This document shows, piece by piece, positions 36,314-45,694 of a DNA stretch of 64,000 bases; position 1 is the first letter of the stretch; each line of letters opens with the position of its first letter. The position numbers were made by a program, and so were the translations under genes. This stretch comes from Sphingosinithalassobacter tenebrarum. Lineage in GTDB: Bacteria; Pseudomonadota; Alphaproteobacteria; Sphingomonadales; Sphingomonadaceae. A model generated the notes under the pieces. That model did no database searches, had not been told where the DNA came from, and worked only from the letters and a program-made list of their open reading frames with translations. The stretch lies in assembly GCF_011057975.1 (NCBI RefSeq), contig NZ_CP049109.1, positions 2,263,001-2,327,000 on the forward strand. Reading direction: 5' to 3'.

Positions 36314-36819
36314 TGGATACCATCCTTCCCCCGGAACTCGTCGAAGCCGCTCGCAAGGTGGTCGAAGCAAACCGCATGCGGGGCCGCACGATCGCCGTCG
36401 CCGAAAGCTGCACCGGAGGACTGGTGGCAGCCGCGCTGACAGAAATTCCCGGCTCTTCCGACGTACTGGAATGCGCGTTCGTCAGCTATTCGAACGAAGC
36501 CAAGATGGACCTTCTGAAGGTCAGTCAGGATGTCCTTGAAACCTTCGGCGCGGTATCGATCGCGGTCGCCTGGAGCATGGCGCAGGGCGCGCTGGAAAAG
36601 AGCCATGCCAATGTCGCGGTCGCTATCACCGGCATCGCCGGTCCCGGTGGCGGCACGGACAAGAAACCTGTGGGAACCGTCGTCTTCGCGCGAGCAGAAC
36701 GCGGCGCCGATCCGACCGATGTCGTCGCCGACTCGCGGCATTTCGACGATGAAGGACGCGGGTCGGTGCGGCTTCAGGCCGCGTTGTGCGCGCTCGAACT
36801 GCTGATGCCGCCCGAATAG
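36313..36819 (+). CDS. pncC: Nicotinamide-nucleotide amidase, CinA C-terminal type
   Basis: Deamidates NMN to nicotinate mononucleotide, recycling NAD. The 168 residues form a single CinA C-terminal domain with TIAVAESCTGGLVAAALTEI (catalytic Ser in AESCTGG, about residue 32), VLECAFVSYSN and ITGIAGPGGGTDKKPVGTVVF. The N-terminal MoCF-like domain of full CinA is absent, as in E. coli PncC. It is last in the ispDF operon and its 3' end overlaps the convergent coq10 gene by 46 bases. Confidence 0.93.
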   Translation: MDTILPPELVEAARKVVEANRMRGRTIAVAESCTGGLVAAALTEIPGSSDVLECAFVSYSNEAKMDLLKVSQDVLETFGAVSIAVAWSMAQGALEKSHANVAVAITGIAGPGGGTDKKPVGTVVFARAERGADPTDVVADSRHFDDEGRGSVRLQAALCALELLMPPE

Positions 36820-37241
36820 AGCTCCGCGGCGCGATCCTCGAACGCGGAGATCATCCTGCGCAGGGCACGGTCGAACACCTGCCCTGCCAGCATTTCGAAG
36901 ACGCGGTTCTTGAATGCGAAATCGACGCAGAAATCGACGATGCAACCGCCCTCTCCATCCGACTGGAACTTCCAGTCGTTGCGGAGATATTTGAGTGGGC
37001 CATCGACATAATCGACATGGATCGATTCCGGCCGGTGCTTCTCGACCTTCGACGTGAAAGTCTCGCGCAGGCTCTTGAAGCCGACGACCATGTCGGCGGT
37101 CATCATCGTTTCGCTGTTCGAACGCACCCGAATCGCCGAAACCCAGGGCAGGAATTCGGGATAGGACGGAACGTCCGCGACCAGATCGAACATCTGCTCG
37201 GGCGTATAGGGCAAGTGGCGCTGCTCGGTATGTTTGGGCAT
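36774..37241 (-). CDS. COQ10/RatA-family START-like ubiquinone-binding protein
   Basis: A 155-residue START-like (SRPBCC) protein of the COQ10 family, which binds ubiquinone and helps respiration; the same family is called RatA in E. coli. The typical start is MPKHTEQRHLPYTPEQMFDLVADVPSYPEFLPW, followed by DGPLKYLRNDWKF and DFAFKNRVFEMLAGQVFDRA. It follows lipA by 13 bases on the same strand and overlaps pncC tail to tail over 46 bases. Confidence 0.9.
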   Translation of the reverse strand: MPKHTEQRHLPYTPEQMFDLVADVPSYPEFLPWVSAIRVRSNSETMMTADMVVGFKSLRETFTSKVEKHRPESIHVDYVDGPLKYLRNDWKFQSDGEGGCIVDFCVDFAFKNRVFEMLAGQVFDRALRRMISAFEDRAAELYSGGISSSSAHNAA

Positions 37242-37254
37242 GCTGTCTGCGCGT

Positions 37255-38190
37255 TCAGCCCTTCAGCTTTCCGGCACGCGCCAGCTTCTCTTCACGCGCG
37301 GCCTTCATCTTGGCGAAATCGTCGCCCGCGTGATAGCTCGACCGGGTGAGCGGCGAGGACGCCACCATAAGGAAGCCCTTGGCGCGCGCGACGGCGGCAT
37401 AGGCATCGAAGCCCTGCGGCGTCACGAATTCCTGCACCTTGGCGTGCTTGGGCGTCGGCTGCAGATACTGGCCCATCGTCAGGAAATCGATGTCGGCCGA
37501 TCGCATGTCGTCCATCACCTGATGGACTTCGAGCCGCTCCTCGCCCAGCCCGAGCATGATCCCGGACTTGGTGAAGATCGAAGGGTCGAGCTTCTTGACC
37601 GTCTCCAGCAGGCGCAGCGAGGCATAATAGCGCGCGCCCGGGCGGATCGTGGGATAGTTGCGCGGAACGGTTTCCAGATTGTGGTTGAACACGTCCGGCC
37701 GGGCATCGACGATCATTTCGATCGCCCGCTCGTGCTTGTTGCGGAAATCGGGCGTCAGGATCTCGATCGTGGTGTTCGGCGCCTGATCGCGCAGCGCGCG
37801 GATCACCTTGACGAACTGCTCGGCGCCGCCGTCCGGCAGATCGTCGCGATCGACCGAGGTGATGACGATATGTTCGAGCCCCATCTGGATCGCGACATCG
37901 GCAACATGCTGCGGCTCCATCGGGTCGAGCGCGCGGGGCATGCCCGTTTTGACGTTGCAGAAGGCACAAGCCCGCGTGCAGGTGTCGCCGAGGATCATCA
38001 CCGTAGCGTGCTTCTTCGACCAGCATTCGCCCATGTTCGGGCAGGCGGCCTCTTCGCACACCGTGGCGAGGTTCTTGGCACGCATCAGCGCGCGGGTTTC
38101 GGCAACCATTTTCGAGGTCGGCGCTTTTACCCGGATCCAGTCGGGTTTGCGCTGACGTTCGGGCCGGGGCAGCTGCGTCATTTCGTTCAT
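37255..38190 (-). CDS. lipA: Lipoyl synthase
   Basis: Radical-SAM enzyme that inserts two sulfurs into octanoyl groups on lipoyl domains. The 311 residues carry both iron-sulfur sites: the auxiliary cluster motif with Cys45, Cys50 and Cys56, and the radical-SAM CxxxCxxC at Cys71, Cys75 and Cys78 (CTRACAFC), followed later by the conserved C-terminal region with [17 protein letters not shown]. It is first in the lipA-coq10 operon and divergent from carbonic anhydrase, with overlapping promoters. Confidence 0.96.
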   Translation of the reverse strand: MNEMTQLPRPERQRKPDWIRVKAPTSKMVAETRALMRAKNLATVCEEAACPNMGECWSKKHATVMILGDTCTRACAFCNVKTGMPRALDPMEPQHVADVAIQMGLEHIVITSVDRDDLPDGGAEQFVKVIRALRDQAPNTTIEILTPDFRNKHERAIEMIVDARPDVFNHNLETVPRNYPTIRPGARYYASLRLLETVKKLDPSIFTKSGIMLGLGEERLEVHQVMDDMRSADIDFLTMGQYLQPTPKHAKVQEFVTPQGFDAYAAVARAKGFLMVASSPLTRSSYHAGDDFAKMKAAREEKLARAGKLKG

Positions 38191-38197
38191 GTCCGCG

Positions 38198-38225
38198 AGA
38201 TAGCGATGGCTTGCCCCAGAGACAA
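38198..38225 (-). promoter_or_regulatory. Putative lipA promoter, start-proximal
   Basis: On the minus strand TTGTCT (38225-38220), 16 bases, CTATCT (38203-38198), then 7 bases to the lipA ATG. It overlaps the putative promoter of the divergent carbonic anhydrase gene. Confidence 0.45.
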
Positions 38226-38237
38226 CACGCGCTAGGT
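38211..38237 (+). promoter_or_regulatory. Putative carbonic anhydrase promoter
   Basis: TTGCCC (38211-38216), 15 bases, CTAGGT (38232-38237). Unlike the start-proximal elements, it leaves room for a leader with AGGGGA before the ATG at 38265. Confidence 0.35.
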
Positions 38238-38264
38238 AGGCATCGAGGAACAGAGGGGAACAAA

Positions 38265-38894
38265 ATGACCGATTTCGCCGATCTGATCGCAGGCTATCAT
38301 CGCTTCCGCGAAACCGGCTGGAAACGCGAACGCTCGCGCTGGGAAGATCTGGTCGGCGGACAGAGCCCCAAGGTCATGGTGATCGCCTGTTCGGACAGCC
38401 GAGTCGATCCGGCACAGATCTTCGATACCACCGCCGGCGAAATCTTTGTTGTCCGCAATGTCGCAAATCTGGTCCCGCCGTTCGAAATGGGCGGTGGGCG
38501 CCACGGCGTCTCGGCGGCGCTGGAATTCGCGGTGACACAGCTCGAAGTGAGCGAGATCGTGATCATGGGGCATGGCAAGTGCGGCGGCGTCCATGCCGCG
38601 CTCACCCAGGCGTTTGACGGCGCCGATCCCGGCGCGGGCGGTTTCATCGATCACTGGGTGGACTTGCTTGATGACGCGCGCGAGCGGATCGTTGCCGAAT
38701 ATGGCGACGGACCCGAAGCGACTCGCGCGCTCGAAATGGAGACAGTCCGCGTTTCGATCGAGAATCTGAGGACCTTTCCGTTCATCCCCGAACGCGAAAA
38801 GGCCGGGAAGCTCAAACTCCAGGGGGCCTATTTCGCGATCGCCGACGGCATATTGCATGTCATGGGAGACGATGGCGCGTTCGCGCCTGCCTGA
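38265..38894 (+). CDS. Beta-class carbonic anhydrase
   Basis: Interconverts carbon dioxide and bicarbonate, supplying bicarbonate for biosynthesis such as acetyl-CoA carboxylase. The 209-residue beta-class enzyme has the zinc ligands Cys42, His103 and Cys106 ([11 protein letters not shown] and GHGKCGGV) and the Asp44-Arg46 dyad. AGAGGGGAACAAA precedes the ATG at 38265. It is a single gene, divergent from lipA. Confidence 0.94.
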   Translation: MTDFADLIAGYHRFRETGWKRERSRWEDLVGGQSPKVMVIACSDSRVDPAQIFDTTAGEIFVVRNVANLVPPFEMGGGRHGVSAALEFAVTQLEVSEIVIMGHGKCGGVHAALTQAFDGADPGAGGFIDHWVDLLDDARERIVAEYGDGPEATRALEMETVRVSIENLRTFPFIPEREKAGKLKLQGAYFAIADGILHVMGDDGAFAPA

Positions 38895-38941
38895 CAGCCG
38901 CCTGTCCTGCCCCAAAACGTCAGCTAGCCGGAGGACGCCGG

Positions 38942-39547
38942 ATGTACCTCGCTTCGCTTCGCCATAATCTGGGTGGCATATTGCGATTCTCGGGGCGCAG
39001 CTCGCGTGAGTTCTTCTGGCCCTATGCGCTGACGCTGTTGGGCGTGACGGTGGCGGCAACTATTCTGGTCATGGCGCCGGCGATGTTCCGAATGAGCGAG
39101 ACCTATGCCCGCGAGCATCCCGAACAAGTGGTCGAAACCGTCGGTCCTGGCGGGTATTCGATCGAAGTGAAGGATCCGCCGCCCGACCTGTTTCGCAACA
39201 TCGACATCCCCCTTACCGAACTCGGCATCGTCGGCGGGCTTTTCCTGCTTCTCCTGGCCGCCGCTGTCACGCGACGCCTGCATGATCGCGGATTGCCGGG
39301 CATTCTCGGCATCCTGCCGCTTATCCCGTTTTCGGCCAGCGCCTTCTATTTCATGCCCCGAATCTTTCACCAATTCGCGCTTGCTGATGGGTCGCCACCG
39401 ACCGCTTTCGTAGCCGCCTTCTTCTGCAACCTGCTCTATCTCGGGCTGCTGCTCGGGCTGGGCCTGTTGCTCGCGATGAAAGGCCAGCCGCAGTCGAACC
39501 GTTATGGCGATCCTCCCGAACCTGGCCGAGGCGAAGCGACACCCTAG
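38942..39547 (+). CDS. DUF805 membrane protein
   Basis: A 201-residue inner-membrane protein of the DUF805 family: it shows the family's LRFSGRSSREFFWPYAL motif (about 15-31) and RRLHDRG (about 110-116), with hydrophobic spans near 28-48, 95-110, 120-140 and 160-180. A periplasmic loop lies between spans one and two. The family role is unknown. Its end overlaps ppk2 by 4 bases tail to tail. Confidence 0.85.
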   Translation: MYLASLRHNLGGILRFSGRSSREFFWPYALTLLGVTVAATILVMAPAMFRMSETYAREHPEQVVETVGPGGYSIEVKDPPPDLFRNIDIPLTELGIVGGLFLLLLAAAVTRRLHDRGLPGILGILPLIPFSASAFYFMPRIFHQFALADGSPPTAFVAAFFCNLLYLGLLLGLGLLLAMKGQPQSNRYGDPPEPGRGEATP

Positions 39548-40332
39548 TCCCAGTCGCCCAGGGCTTCCCGAGCCACCTTGATCACCTCATCGCTCAATTC
39601 GGGCGGCTGCATCGGCACACAGGCTTCGAGCCGGTCGGCGATTGCGGTAAGCGCTGCGATCCGTGCCGCTTTCTTGTTATTGCCGTCGATCACGGTCCAC
39701 GGCGCCTTCTGCGTATCGGTGCGCGCGAACATTTCGGCATAGGCGTCCCAATAATCCGCCCGGCGCGCGCGATTGCGAAAATCGTCGAGCCCGGTTTTCC
39801 AGCGCTTCCACGGATGCGACAGCCGGTCGCGCAGACGATCGTCCTGTTCGTCCTGCGTGACATGAACGAACAGTTTTACCAGCGTCGTGCCGGTATCGAT
39901 CTGTTGGGCCTCGAATGCGTTGATTTCGGTATAGCCGCGGCGCCATTCGGCCTCGCTGGCATAGCCTTCGACGCGCTCCACCGCGACGCGACCATACCAG
40001 GTGCGGTCGAAGATCGAGATATTGTGGAGCGGCGGCAGCCGCTGCCAGAAGCGCCAGAGGAAATGATGCGCCTTTTCCTCCGGCGTCGGCGCGGAAATCG
40101 GCCAAACTTCGAAATAGCGCGGGTCCCATTGCGCGGTCAGGCGACGAATAATGCCGCCCTTCCCCGCCGCGTCCCAGCCTTCGATGGCGATGATCGCGCG
40201 CCGCCGGTGGACGATATGCGCATATTGGATATGCGCGAGCCGCTTTTGCAGCCTGGCGAGATCCTCCGAATAGTCGCCGTCATATTTCCTGCCGGCTTCA
40301 TATTCGGAGAGATCGATCATCGCGCGGCTCAC
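39544..40332 (-). CDS. ppk2: Polyphosphate kinase 2 family protein
   Basis: PPK2 enzymes use polyphosphate to phosphorylate nucleotides. The 262-residue single-domain protein has the Walker A loop [10 protein letters not shown] (about 50-59), the Walker B-like FDRTWYGR (about 109-116), and lid Arg residues in [12 protein letters not shown]. Whether it acts on NDPs or NMPs cannot be told from sequence alone. It starts with a GTG overlapping the aspS stop by 4 bases; an ATG four codons later is possible. ppk1 and ppx lie 6 kb away. Confidence 0.9.
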   Translation of the reverse strand: MSRAMIDLSEYEAGRKYDGDYSEDLARLQKRLAHIQYAHIVHRRRAIIAIEGWDAAGKGGIIRRLTAQWDPRYFEVWPISAPTPEEKAHHFLWRFWQRLPPLHNISIFDRTWYGRVAVERVEGYASEAEWRRGYTEINAFEAQQIDTGTTLVKLFVHVTQDEQDDRLRDRLSHPWKRWKTGLDDFRNRARRADYWDAYAEMFARTDTQKAPWTVIDGNNKKAARIAALTAIADRLEACVPMQPPELSDEVIKVAREALGDWD

Positions 40333-42167
40333 CCGGCGTCCGGCGAAACCACTTCGGCGGTATCCTTCTTCGCCTTCTCGGCCGCCACGGCCGGAGCAAG
40401 CCGTATATGCAGTTCCTTGAGCTGCTTGTCCGAAACCTCGCTCGGCGCACCCATCATCAGGTCCTCGGCGCGCTGGGTCATCGGGAAGGCGATCACTTCA
40501 CGGATATTGGGCTCGTCGGCAAGCAGCATGACGATGCGGTCGACACCCGGTGCAGACCCGCCGTGGGGCGGCGCGCCATATTTGAAGGCGTTGATCATGC
40601 CCGCGAAATTAGTGTCGACATCGGCCTGGCTGTAGCCGGCGATTTCGAACGCCTTGTACATGATGTCCGGGCGATGGTTTCGGATCGCACCCGAGCTCAG
40701 TTCCACGCCGTTGCAGACGATATCGTACTGCCAGGCGAGGATATCGAGCGGGTCCTTGGTCTCAAGCGCCTCCATCTCGCCTTGCGGCATCGAGAAGGGA
40801 TTGTGGCTGAAATCGACCTTCTTGGCGTCCTCGTCATATTCGAACATCGGGAAATCGACGATCCAGCAGAATTCGAACCGGCTTTCGTCGATCAGTTCCA
40901 GCTGCTCGGCGACGCGGGTGCGCGCGAGGCCGGCGAGCTTGGCCGCCTGTGCCTCCTTGCCCGCCGCGAAGAACAGGCCGTCATCGGGACCGAGGCCGAG
41001 TTCGTCGGCAAGCTTGTCCATCTTGTCCGGGCCGTGATTCTTGGCGATCGGACCGCCCCATTCGCCGCTCTTGCGCGTGGCATAGCCGAGACCCGGAAAG
41101 CCCTCGCTCTGTGCCCAGCTGTTCATGTCGTCGAAGAACTTGCGGCTCTTTTCCGCCGTGCCTGGTGCCGGGATCGCGCGGACGACATCGCCACCCTCGA
41201 CGATGCTGGCGAAGCGGCCGAAGCCCGAGCCGTCGAAATGGCTCGACACATCGGTGATCAGGATCGGGTTGCGCAGATCGGGCTTGTCGTTGCCGTATTT
41301 CAGCATCGATTCCTTGTAGGGAATGCGCTTGAACGGCAGCGCCGAGACGGTGCGGTTCTTGCCTTCCCAATCGGCGAATTCCTCGAACACGCCGTGCAAC
41401 ACGGGCTCGATCGCCGCGAACACGTCTTCCTGCGTGACATAGCTCATTTCGAAATCGAGCTGGTAGAATTCACCCGGCGAACGATCGGCGCGCGCATCCT
41501 CGTCGCGGAAACAGGGCGCGATCTGGAAATACTTGTCGAAACCGGCGACCATCAGCAGCTGCTTGAACATCTGCGGCGCCTGCGGAAGCGCATAGAATTT
41601 ACCGGGATGGACGCGGCTGGGCACCAGATAGTCGCGCGCGCCCTCGGGGCTCGATGCGGTGAGGATCGGTGTCTGGAACTCGGTGAAGCCCTGATCGATC
41701 ATCCGGCGGCGCAGCGACGAAATCACGTCTGAACGCAGCTTGATGTTCTTGTGCACCTTCTCGCGGCGCAGATCGAGATAGCGATAGCGCAGGCGGATAT
41801 CCTCGGGGTATTCCGAGTCGCCGAACACCGGCATCGGCAGGTCCTGTGCCGCCGACTGGACTGCCACTTCGGCCGCGCGCACTTCGATCTCGCCTGTCGG
41901 CAGGTTCGGATTGACCGCTTCGGCGTCGCGCGCGACGACTTTGCCGGTCACCGTTACCACCGATTCGCTGCGCAGCGACTCGATCACCGCAAAGGCGGGG
42001 CCGTCGACTTCGGTGACGATCTGGGTCAGTCCGTAGTGGTCGCGCAGATCGATAAAGACCAGATCGCCATGATCGCGCTTGCGATGAACCCAGCCCGAAA
42101 CGCGGACTTCTTCACCGACATTGGCGGCGGTCAGCGCCCCGCAATTGTGCGTACGATAGGGATGCAT
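40329..42167 (-). CDS. aspS: Aspartyl-tRNA synthetase
   Basis: Class II synthetase of the bacterial type, 612 residues. The N-terminal anticodon-binding OB fold starts [21 protein letters not shown] with [20 protein letters not shown]; the catalytic core has motif 2 ([20 protein letters not shown]) and motif 3 near [11 protein letters not shown], with the GAD insertion domain between. The frame extends upstream by about 220 codons, but those lack aspS similarity; MAEKAEFED at 42194 is an alternative start. ppk2 follows with a 4-base overlap. Confidence 0.95.
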   Translation of the reverse strand: MHPYRTHNCGALTAANVGEEVRVSGWVHRKRDHGDLVFIDLRDHYGLTQIVTEVDGPAFAVIESLRSESVVTVTGKVVARDAEAVNPNLPTGEIEVRAAEVAVQSAAQDLPMPVFGDSEYPEDIRLRYRYLDLRREKVHKNIKLRSDVISSLRRRMIDQGFTEFQTPILTASSPEGARDYLVPSRVHPGKFYALPQAPQMFKQLLMVAGFDKYFQIAPCFRDEDARADRSPGEFYQLDFEMSYVTQEDVFAAIEPVLHGVFEEFADWEGKNRTVSALPFKRIPYKESMLKYGNDKPDLRNPILITDVSSHFDGSGFGRFASIVEGGDVVRAIPAPGTAEKSRKFFDDMNSWAQSEGFPGLGYATRKSGEWGGPIAKNHGPDKMDKLADELGLGPDDGLFFAAGKEAQAAKLAGLARTRVAEQLELIDESRFEFCWIVDFPMFEYDEDAKKVDFSHNPFSMPQGEMEALETKDPLDILAWQYDIVCNGVELSSGAIRNHRPDIMYKAFEIAGYSQADVDTNFAGMINAFKYGAPPHGGSAPGVDRIVMLLADEPNIREVIAFPMTQRAEDLMMGAPSEVSDKQLKELHIRLAPAVAAEKAKKDTAEVVSPDAG

Positions 42168-42309
42168 ATCCTCGAACTCTGCTTTTTCCGCCATTTTGGT
42201 GGCCCGAACCCCGAATTCACCGCGCAAAAATAACGGTGGCGGAAGCCGGTGCCGGCCATACTGACGCTCAATTTGATACGAGCGGCGCGAATCCGCGTCG
42301 CATCGTCCT

Positions 42310-42337
42310 TTGTCAACCCGCGCAGAGCGGTCTAAAG
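42310..42337 (+). promoter_or_regulatory. Putative rnd promoter, start-proximal
   Basis: TTGTCA (42310-42315; 5 of 6 to the consensus TTGACA), 16 bases, CTAAAG (42332-42337), then 7 bases to the ATG of rnd, with no ribosome-binding site. The best example of the recurrent element. Confidence 0.55.
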
Positions 42338-42344
42338 GGCCCCG

Positions 42345-43529
42345 ATGCACATTCATGGCCTGATCGAGGACTCTGCCGCCCTCGCCAATCTTTGTAACCG
42401 CTTCGCCAACAAACCCTTCGTCGCGGTCGACACCGAATTCATGCGTGAGAACAGCTACTGGCCCGAGCTGTGCCTCATCCAGATCGCTGATGACGAAGAG
42501 GCGGCCGCCGTCGATCCGATGGCGGACGGGCTCGATCTGACACCGTTGCTCCATCTGCTCACCGAGAATCAGGACGTGCTCAAGGTGTTCCATGCCGGCG
42601 GTCAGGATATCGAGATCGTCTACAATCTCACCGGCAAGACTCCGCACCCGCTGTTCGACACCCAGGTTGCGGCGATGGCGCTGGGGCAAGGCGAACAGAT
42701 CGGCTATTCGAACCTTGTCGACAGCTATCTCGGCATTTCGATCGACAAGGGCGCGCGTTTCACCGACTGGAGCCGGCGCCCGCTCGACAAGCGCCAGATC
42801 GACTATGCGATCGCCGACGTCACGCATCTCTCGAAGATCTTTCCCAAGATGCTCGACAAACTGATGAAGACCGGCCGCGGCGCGTGGCTCGACGAGGAGA
42901 TGGAGCGGCTTTCCAACCCGGAAAACTATCGCAACGATCCCGACGCCGCATGGCAGCGCGTGCGCATTCCCAGCCGCAAGGCCGATGTGCTCGGTCGGCT
43001 GAAGGCGCTGGCGCGCTGGCGCGAGCTTGAGGCGCAGAACAAGGATCTTCCGCGCGGCCGCATCGTCAAGGACGAGACGCTGGCCGATCTGGCGGGCAAT
43101 CCTCCGCGCAAACAGGCCGATCTCGGCCGCGTGCGCGGGCTTTCGAGCGCCTGGTCGTCAAACGATATCGGCGGCCGGCTGGTCGCCGCGCTGGCCGATG
43201 CCAAGCCGCTGTCGAGCGAGGAAATGCCGTCGCGCGATTCGCGCAAGCCGGCCCTGGGCAAGGACGGCGCGCTGGTTGCCGACCTGCTCAAGCTGCTGCT
43301 CAAGATTCGCGCCAAGGAAATCAGCGTCGCTGCCCGCCTGCTCGCGCGCTCGGACGATCTCGAAGCGCTTGCGGCGGGACAACGGGAAGACCTCGCGATC
43401 CTACGCGGTTGGCGATACGAGCAATTCGGACGCGACGCGCTCGCACTGGTTGAAGGCCAGCTGGGCTTCACCGTGCGCAACGGCAAGCTCAAGATGACCC
43501 GTACCGAGGAAACAGAGGAGACCGCATGA
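42345..43529 (+). CDS. rnd: Ribonuclease D
   Basis: 3'-5' exoribonuclease that trims tRNA 3' ends. The 394 residues have the DEDD catalytic domain, with [26 protein letters not shown] (Asp and Glu of motif I, about 24-32), HAGGQDIEI (motif II) and [17 protein letters not shown] (motif III), then an HRDC domain (about 210-290) with [23 protein letters not shown]. It is divergent from aspS and coupled by ATGA to the small lipoprotein gene. Confidence 0.94.
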   Translation: MHIHGLIEDSAALANLCNRFANKPFVAVDTEFMRENSYWPELCLIQIADDEEAAAVDPMADGLDLTPLLHLLTENQDVLKVFHAGGQDIEIVYNLTGKTPHPLFDTQVAAMALGQGEQIGYSNLVDSYLGISIDKGARFTDWSRRPLDKRQIDYAIADVTHLSKIFPKMLDKLMKTGRGAWLDEEMERLSNPENYRNDPDAAWQRVRIPSRKADVLGRLKALARWRELEAQNKDLPRGRIVKDETLADLAGNPPRKQADLGRVRGLSSAWSSNDIGGRLVAALADAKPLSSEEMPSRDSRKPALGKDGALVADLLKLLLKIRAKEISVAARLLARSDDLEALAAGQREDLAILRGWRYEQFGRDALALVEGQLGFTVRNGKLKMTRTEETEETA

Positions 43530-43813
43530 AGCCGCATCTGCCGCTCGCCGTCCTGATGCTTGCCGCTGGTTGCGCCCCGGCGGATCCGGGCGAATCGCCT
43601 CCCCCCGCCTCTACCGCTTGCGGCGCAGAGCGCGTCCAGAACTATGTCGGCAAGCAAGTCGACGCTGTGCGCGCTCAAGCGATCGCGGAAAGCGGCGCGG
43701 AAATCCTGCGTGTCTATGCCGAGGGGGATCCGGTGACGATGGATTACCGCCCGGCACGGCTGAATCTGGTCACCGATGACGCAGGCGTTATCGTAACCGT
43801 GAAATGTGGGTGA
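43526..43813 (+). CDS. Peptidase inhibitor I78-family lipoprotein
   Basis: A 95-residue lipoprotein with lipobox LAAG-C at about residue 15, a short Pro/Ser linker, and a domain CGAERVQNYVGKQVDAVRAQ to RLNLVTDDAGVIVTVKCG that fits the I78 family (elastase-type inhibitors). The two terminal Cys (about 33 and 94) could be bridged. It overlaps rnd by ATGA, so it is translated from the rnd message. The target protease is unknown. Confidence 0.82.
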   Translation: MKPHLPLAVLMLAAGCAPADPGESPPPASTACGAERVQNYVGKQVDAVRAQAIAESGAEILRVYAEGDPVTMDYRPARLNLVTDDAGVIVTVKCG

Positions 43814-43836
43814 GGAACTAGCCTAGGGGTAAGACA

Positions 43837-44184
43837 ATGCGCGGATCGACAATTGCCGCAGCAGCGGTTGTACTGCTGGCCGCGGGAATATTCAGTCAGG
43901 GCGCATCGGCTGATGCGCCCCGTGGCATGAGCGATCCGGCACTGGAAGCGCGCGTGGCGGCGCTCGAGGCACGCGTGGCCCGACTTGAAGCTTCCCAGGC
44001 ACACGGTTCGCGTCGGCAGACCGTGACGATCCGTGTCGATGAACAATGCGGCTTCACCAGTGCAAGCTGCCGGTTCAATGCCCGGCAGATCTGCGAGAAT
44101 CTCGGCTATGAAAACTCGGTCGTGAGCCGCAGCGAGCAAATCGAACGGCGCTATTGGCTCAAGCGAGTGACGTGCGCGCCCTGA
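43837..44184 (+). CDS. Secreted coiled-coil protein of unknown function
   Basis: A 115-residue protein with a signal peptide ending ASADA (about residue 26), then three tandem seven-residue units, ALEARVA-ALEARVA-RLEASQA (about 35-55), a strong leucine/valine coiled coil, and a C-terminal domain of about 55 residues with four Cys (VDEQCGFTSASCRFNARQIC to VTCAP). The coil suggests oligomers and the Cys suggest two disulfides. No family is recognised. Confidence 0.7.
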   Translation: MRGSTIAAAAVVLLAAGIFSQGASADAPRGMSDPALEARVAALEARVARLEASQAHGSRRQTVTIRVDEQCGFTSASCRFNARQICENLGYENSVVSRSEQIERRYWLKRVTCAP

Positions 44185-44191
44185 CCGGCCG

Positions 44192-45691
44192 TCATTGACG
44201 CAATTCGGGTTCCACGCCCAGCGCTTCGGCCAGTGTCTTGTGCCGCCGTTCGACGCTGTCGCCATATAATGCGGCATCTTCCGGCGCGACCTTCACTGCC
44301 AGCCGTGCATTGCCGAGCTTTAGCGAGCAGCGGCGAAGCGCGCTTTCGGCACCGCCGCTGATGCGTTGGCCAAGGCGAATCGCGAGTCCCCATAGCTGCG
44401 CCCGGCGAAGCAGATCCGGCGAAGCCAGCTGCGGCAGCGGTTCGGGAGATTGCTGCCCCCCACCCAGCGCGGTGAACAACGCCTGGGCGAGTACCGCACG
44501 TCCGGTCGAATCGATCGCAACCCAGTTGCCGTGCAGCGCGGTGTCGAGCCCGCGCTCGGCACGGAATTCGGGATTGGCGCGCCAGCCGACATCCGCCAGC
44601 AGGCACGACACATGGCGCAGCCGCCGCAGATCGGGCGTCTCGTCGTCGAACAGCGGTTCGACCCACTGGTTGAGCAAGTCGCCGTGACCGGGAAAGCGTC
44701 CGAGCCGGTCGCCTTCCTCGCGCGCGGCGGCGATCAGCGGGTCTTCGCGCCGTGCCTCGGGCGATAATGTCGAAAACAACAGCCCCTCGCGCAGGCCATA
44801 GGCGGAAACGACGCTACGCGTGCTCTTCAAGTGCTTCAGCACCGATGTCAGCAAAGCCTGCGCATCGCCCAGCGTCGCGATACGTCCGCTGGAAAGACCG
44901 GCGACCGATTTCAGCTTGGCTTTCGAGACATGACTGACGGTGCGCCCCAGCCGTGCAATCCGCTCCGGCTCCATGACATATTGGTGGACGATCGGCAGCG
45001 GGAATTTCGACAGATGCATGTCGAGCCGCGCGACCGCGCGCCAGGAGCCGCCGACCAGATAGAATGGAAGCCCCTCCCCGCGCCCGAGCCAACCCGACTC
45101 GCGCAGCATCTTCGCCACCTTGCGATCGAGCGCGCCATGCCCCTTTGCGCGGATCGCCTGGATTCGCAGCACGCCCAGCGGAAAGGAGATGCGATCAGTG
45201 ACGGCACCGGCCACGACGCGCACCAGCTCCAGACTGCCGCCGCCCAGGTCTCCGACGATCCCGTCCGCGTCGGGGATACCCGAAAGGACGCCCATGCCCG
45301 ACGCCATTGCCTCTTCCAGGCCGGACAGCGTCTCGACCTGCAGCCCCACCGCCTTGGCGGCCTTGATCAGATCCTTTCCGTTGCTGGCATCGCGCACCGC
45401 CGCCGTCGCCACGGTGCGCAGATCGTGCACGCCCATTTCGCGCGCCAGCATTGCGAATCGTGCCAATGCACCACGTGCGAGTGCCAGCGAGGATTCCTCG
45501 ATGGCACCGGTTTCGCCGAGCGACTTGCCCAGGCCGGCCATCACCTTTTCATTGAACAACACCGCCGGAAGCCGCGGGGGGCCGTCATAGACAACCAGCC
45601 GGATCGAATTTGAACCGATGTCGATGATCGCGCGACGCGTATCGACCGGATCGGTATCGGCGCGCGGCTTGCGGAAGAGCAGGGTCGCCAC
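44192..45691 (-). CDS. ppx: Exopolyphosphatase, Ppx/GppA family
   Basis: Hydrolyses polyphosphate or pppGpp. The 499-residue ASKHA-fold protein has the phosphate-1 motif RAIIDIGSNSIRLVVYDG (about 19-36), TVATAAVRDASNG, DLGGGSLELVRV (about 156-167), and a C-terminal HD-like helical domain from about 320. It follows ppk1 by three bases on the minus strand, so synthesis and breakdown of polyphosphate are in one operon. Whether it prefers polyP or pppGpp is not decided by sequence. Confidence 0.92.
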   Translation of the reverse strand: MATLLFRKPRADTDPVDTRRAIIDIGSNSIRLVVYDGPPRLPAVLFNEKVMAGLGKSLGETGAIEESSLALARGALARFAMLAREMGVHDLRTVATAAVRDASNGKDLIKAAKAVGLQVETLSGLEEAMASGMGVLSGIPDADGIVGDLGGGSLELVRVVAGAVTDRISFPLGVLRIQAIRAKGHGALDRKVAKMLRESGWLGRGEGLPFYLVGGSWRAVARLDMHLSKFPLPIVHQYVMEPERIARLGRTVSHVSKAKLKSVAGLSSGRIATLGDAQALLTSVLKHLKSTRSVVSAYGLREGLLFSTLSPEARREDPLIAAAREEGDRLGRFPGHGDLLNQWVEPLFDDETPDLRRLRHVSCLLADVGWRANPEFRAERGLDTALHGNWVAIDSTGRAVLAQALFTALGGGQQSPEPLPQLASPDLLRRAQLWGLAIRLGQRISGGAESALRRCSLKLGNARLAVKVAPEDAALYGDSVERRHKTLAEALGVEPELRQ

Positions 45692-45694
45692 CGT

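Noticed and set aside
40407..41732. 441-codon plus-strand frame opposite aspS
   Set aside because: Antisense shadow of aspS; residue composition is not protein-like.
42168..42827. Long N-terminal extension of aspS
   Set aside because: The about 220 upstream codons overlap the divergent rnd gene and show no synthetase similarity; the normal N-terminus [10 protein letters not shown] starts at 42167.
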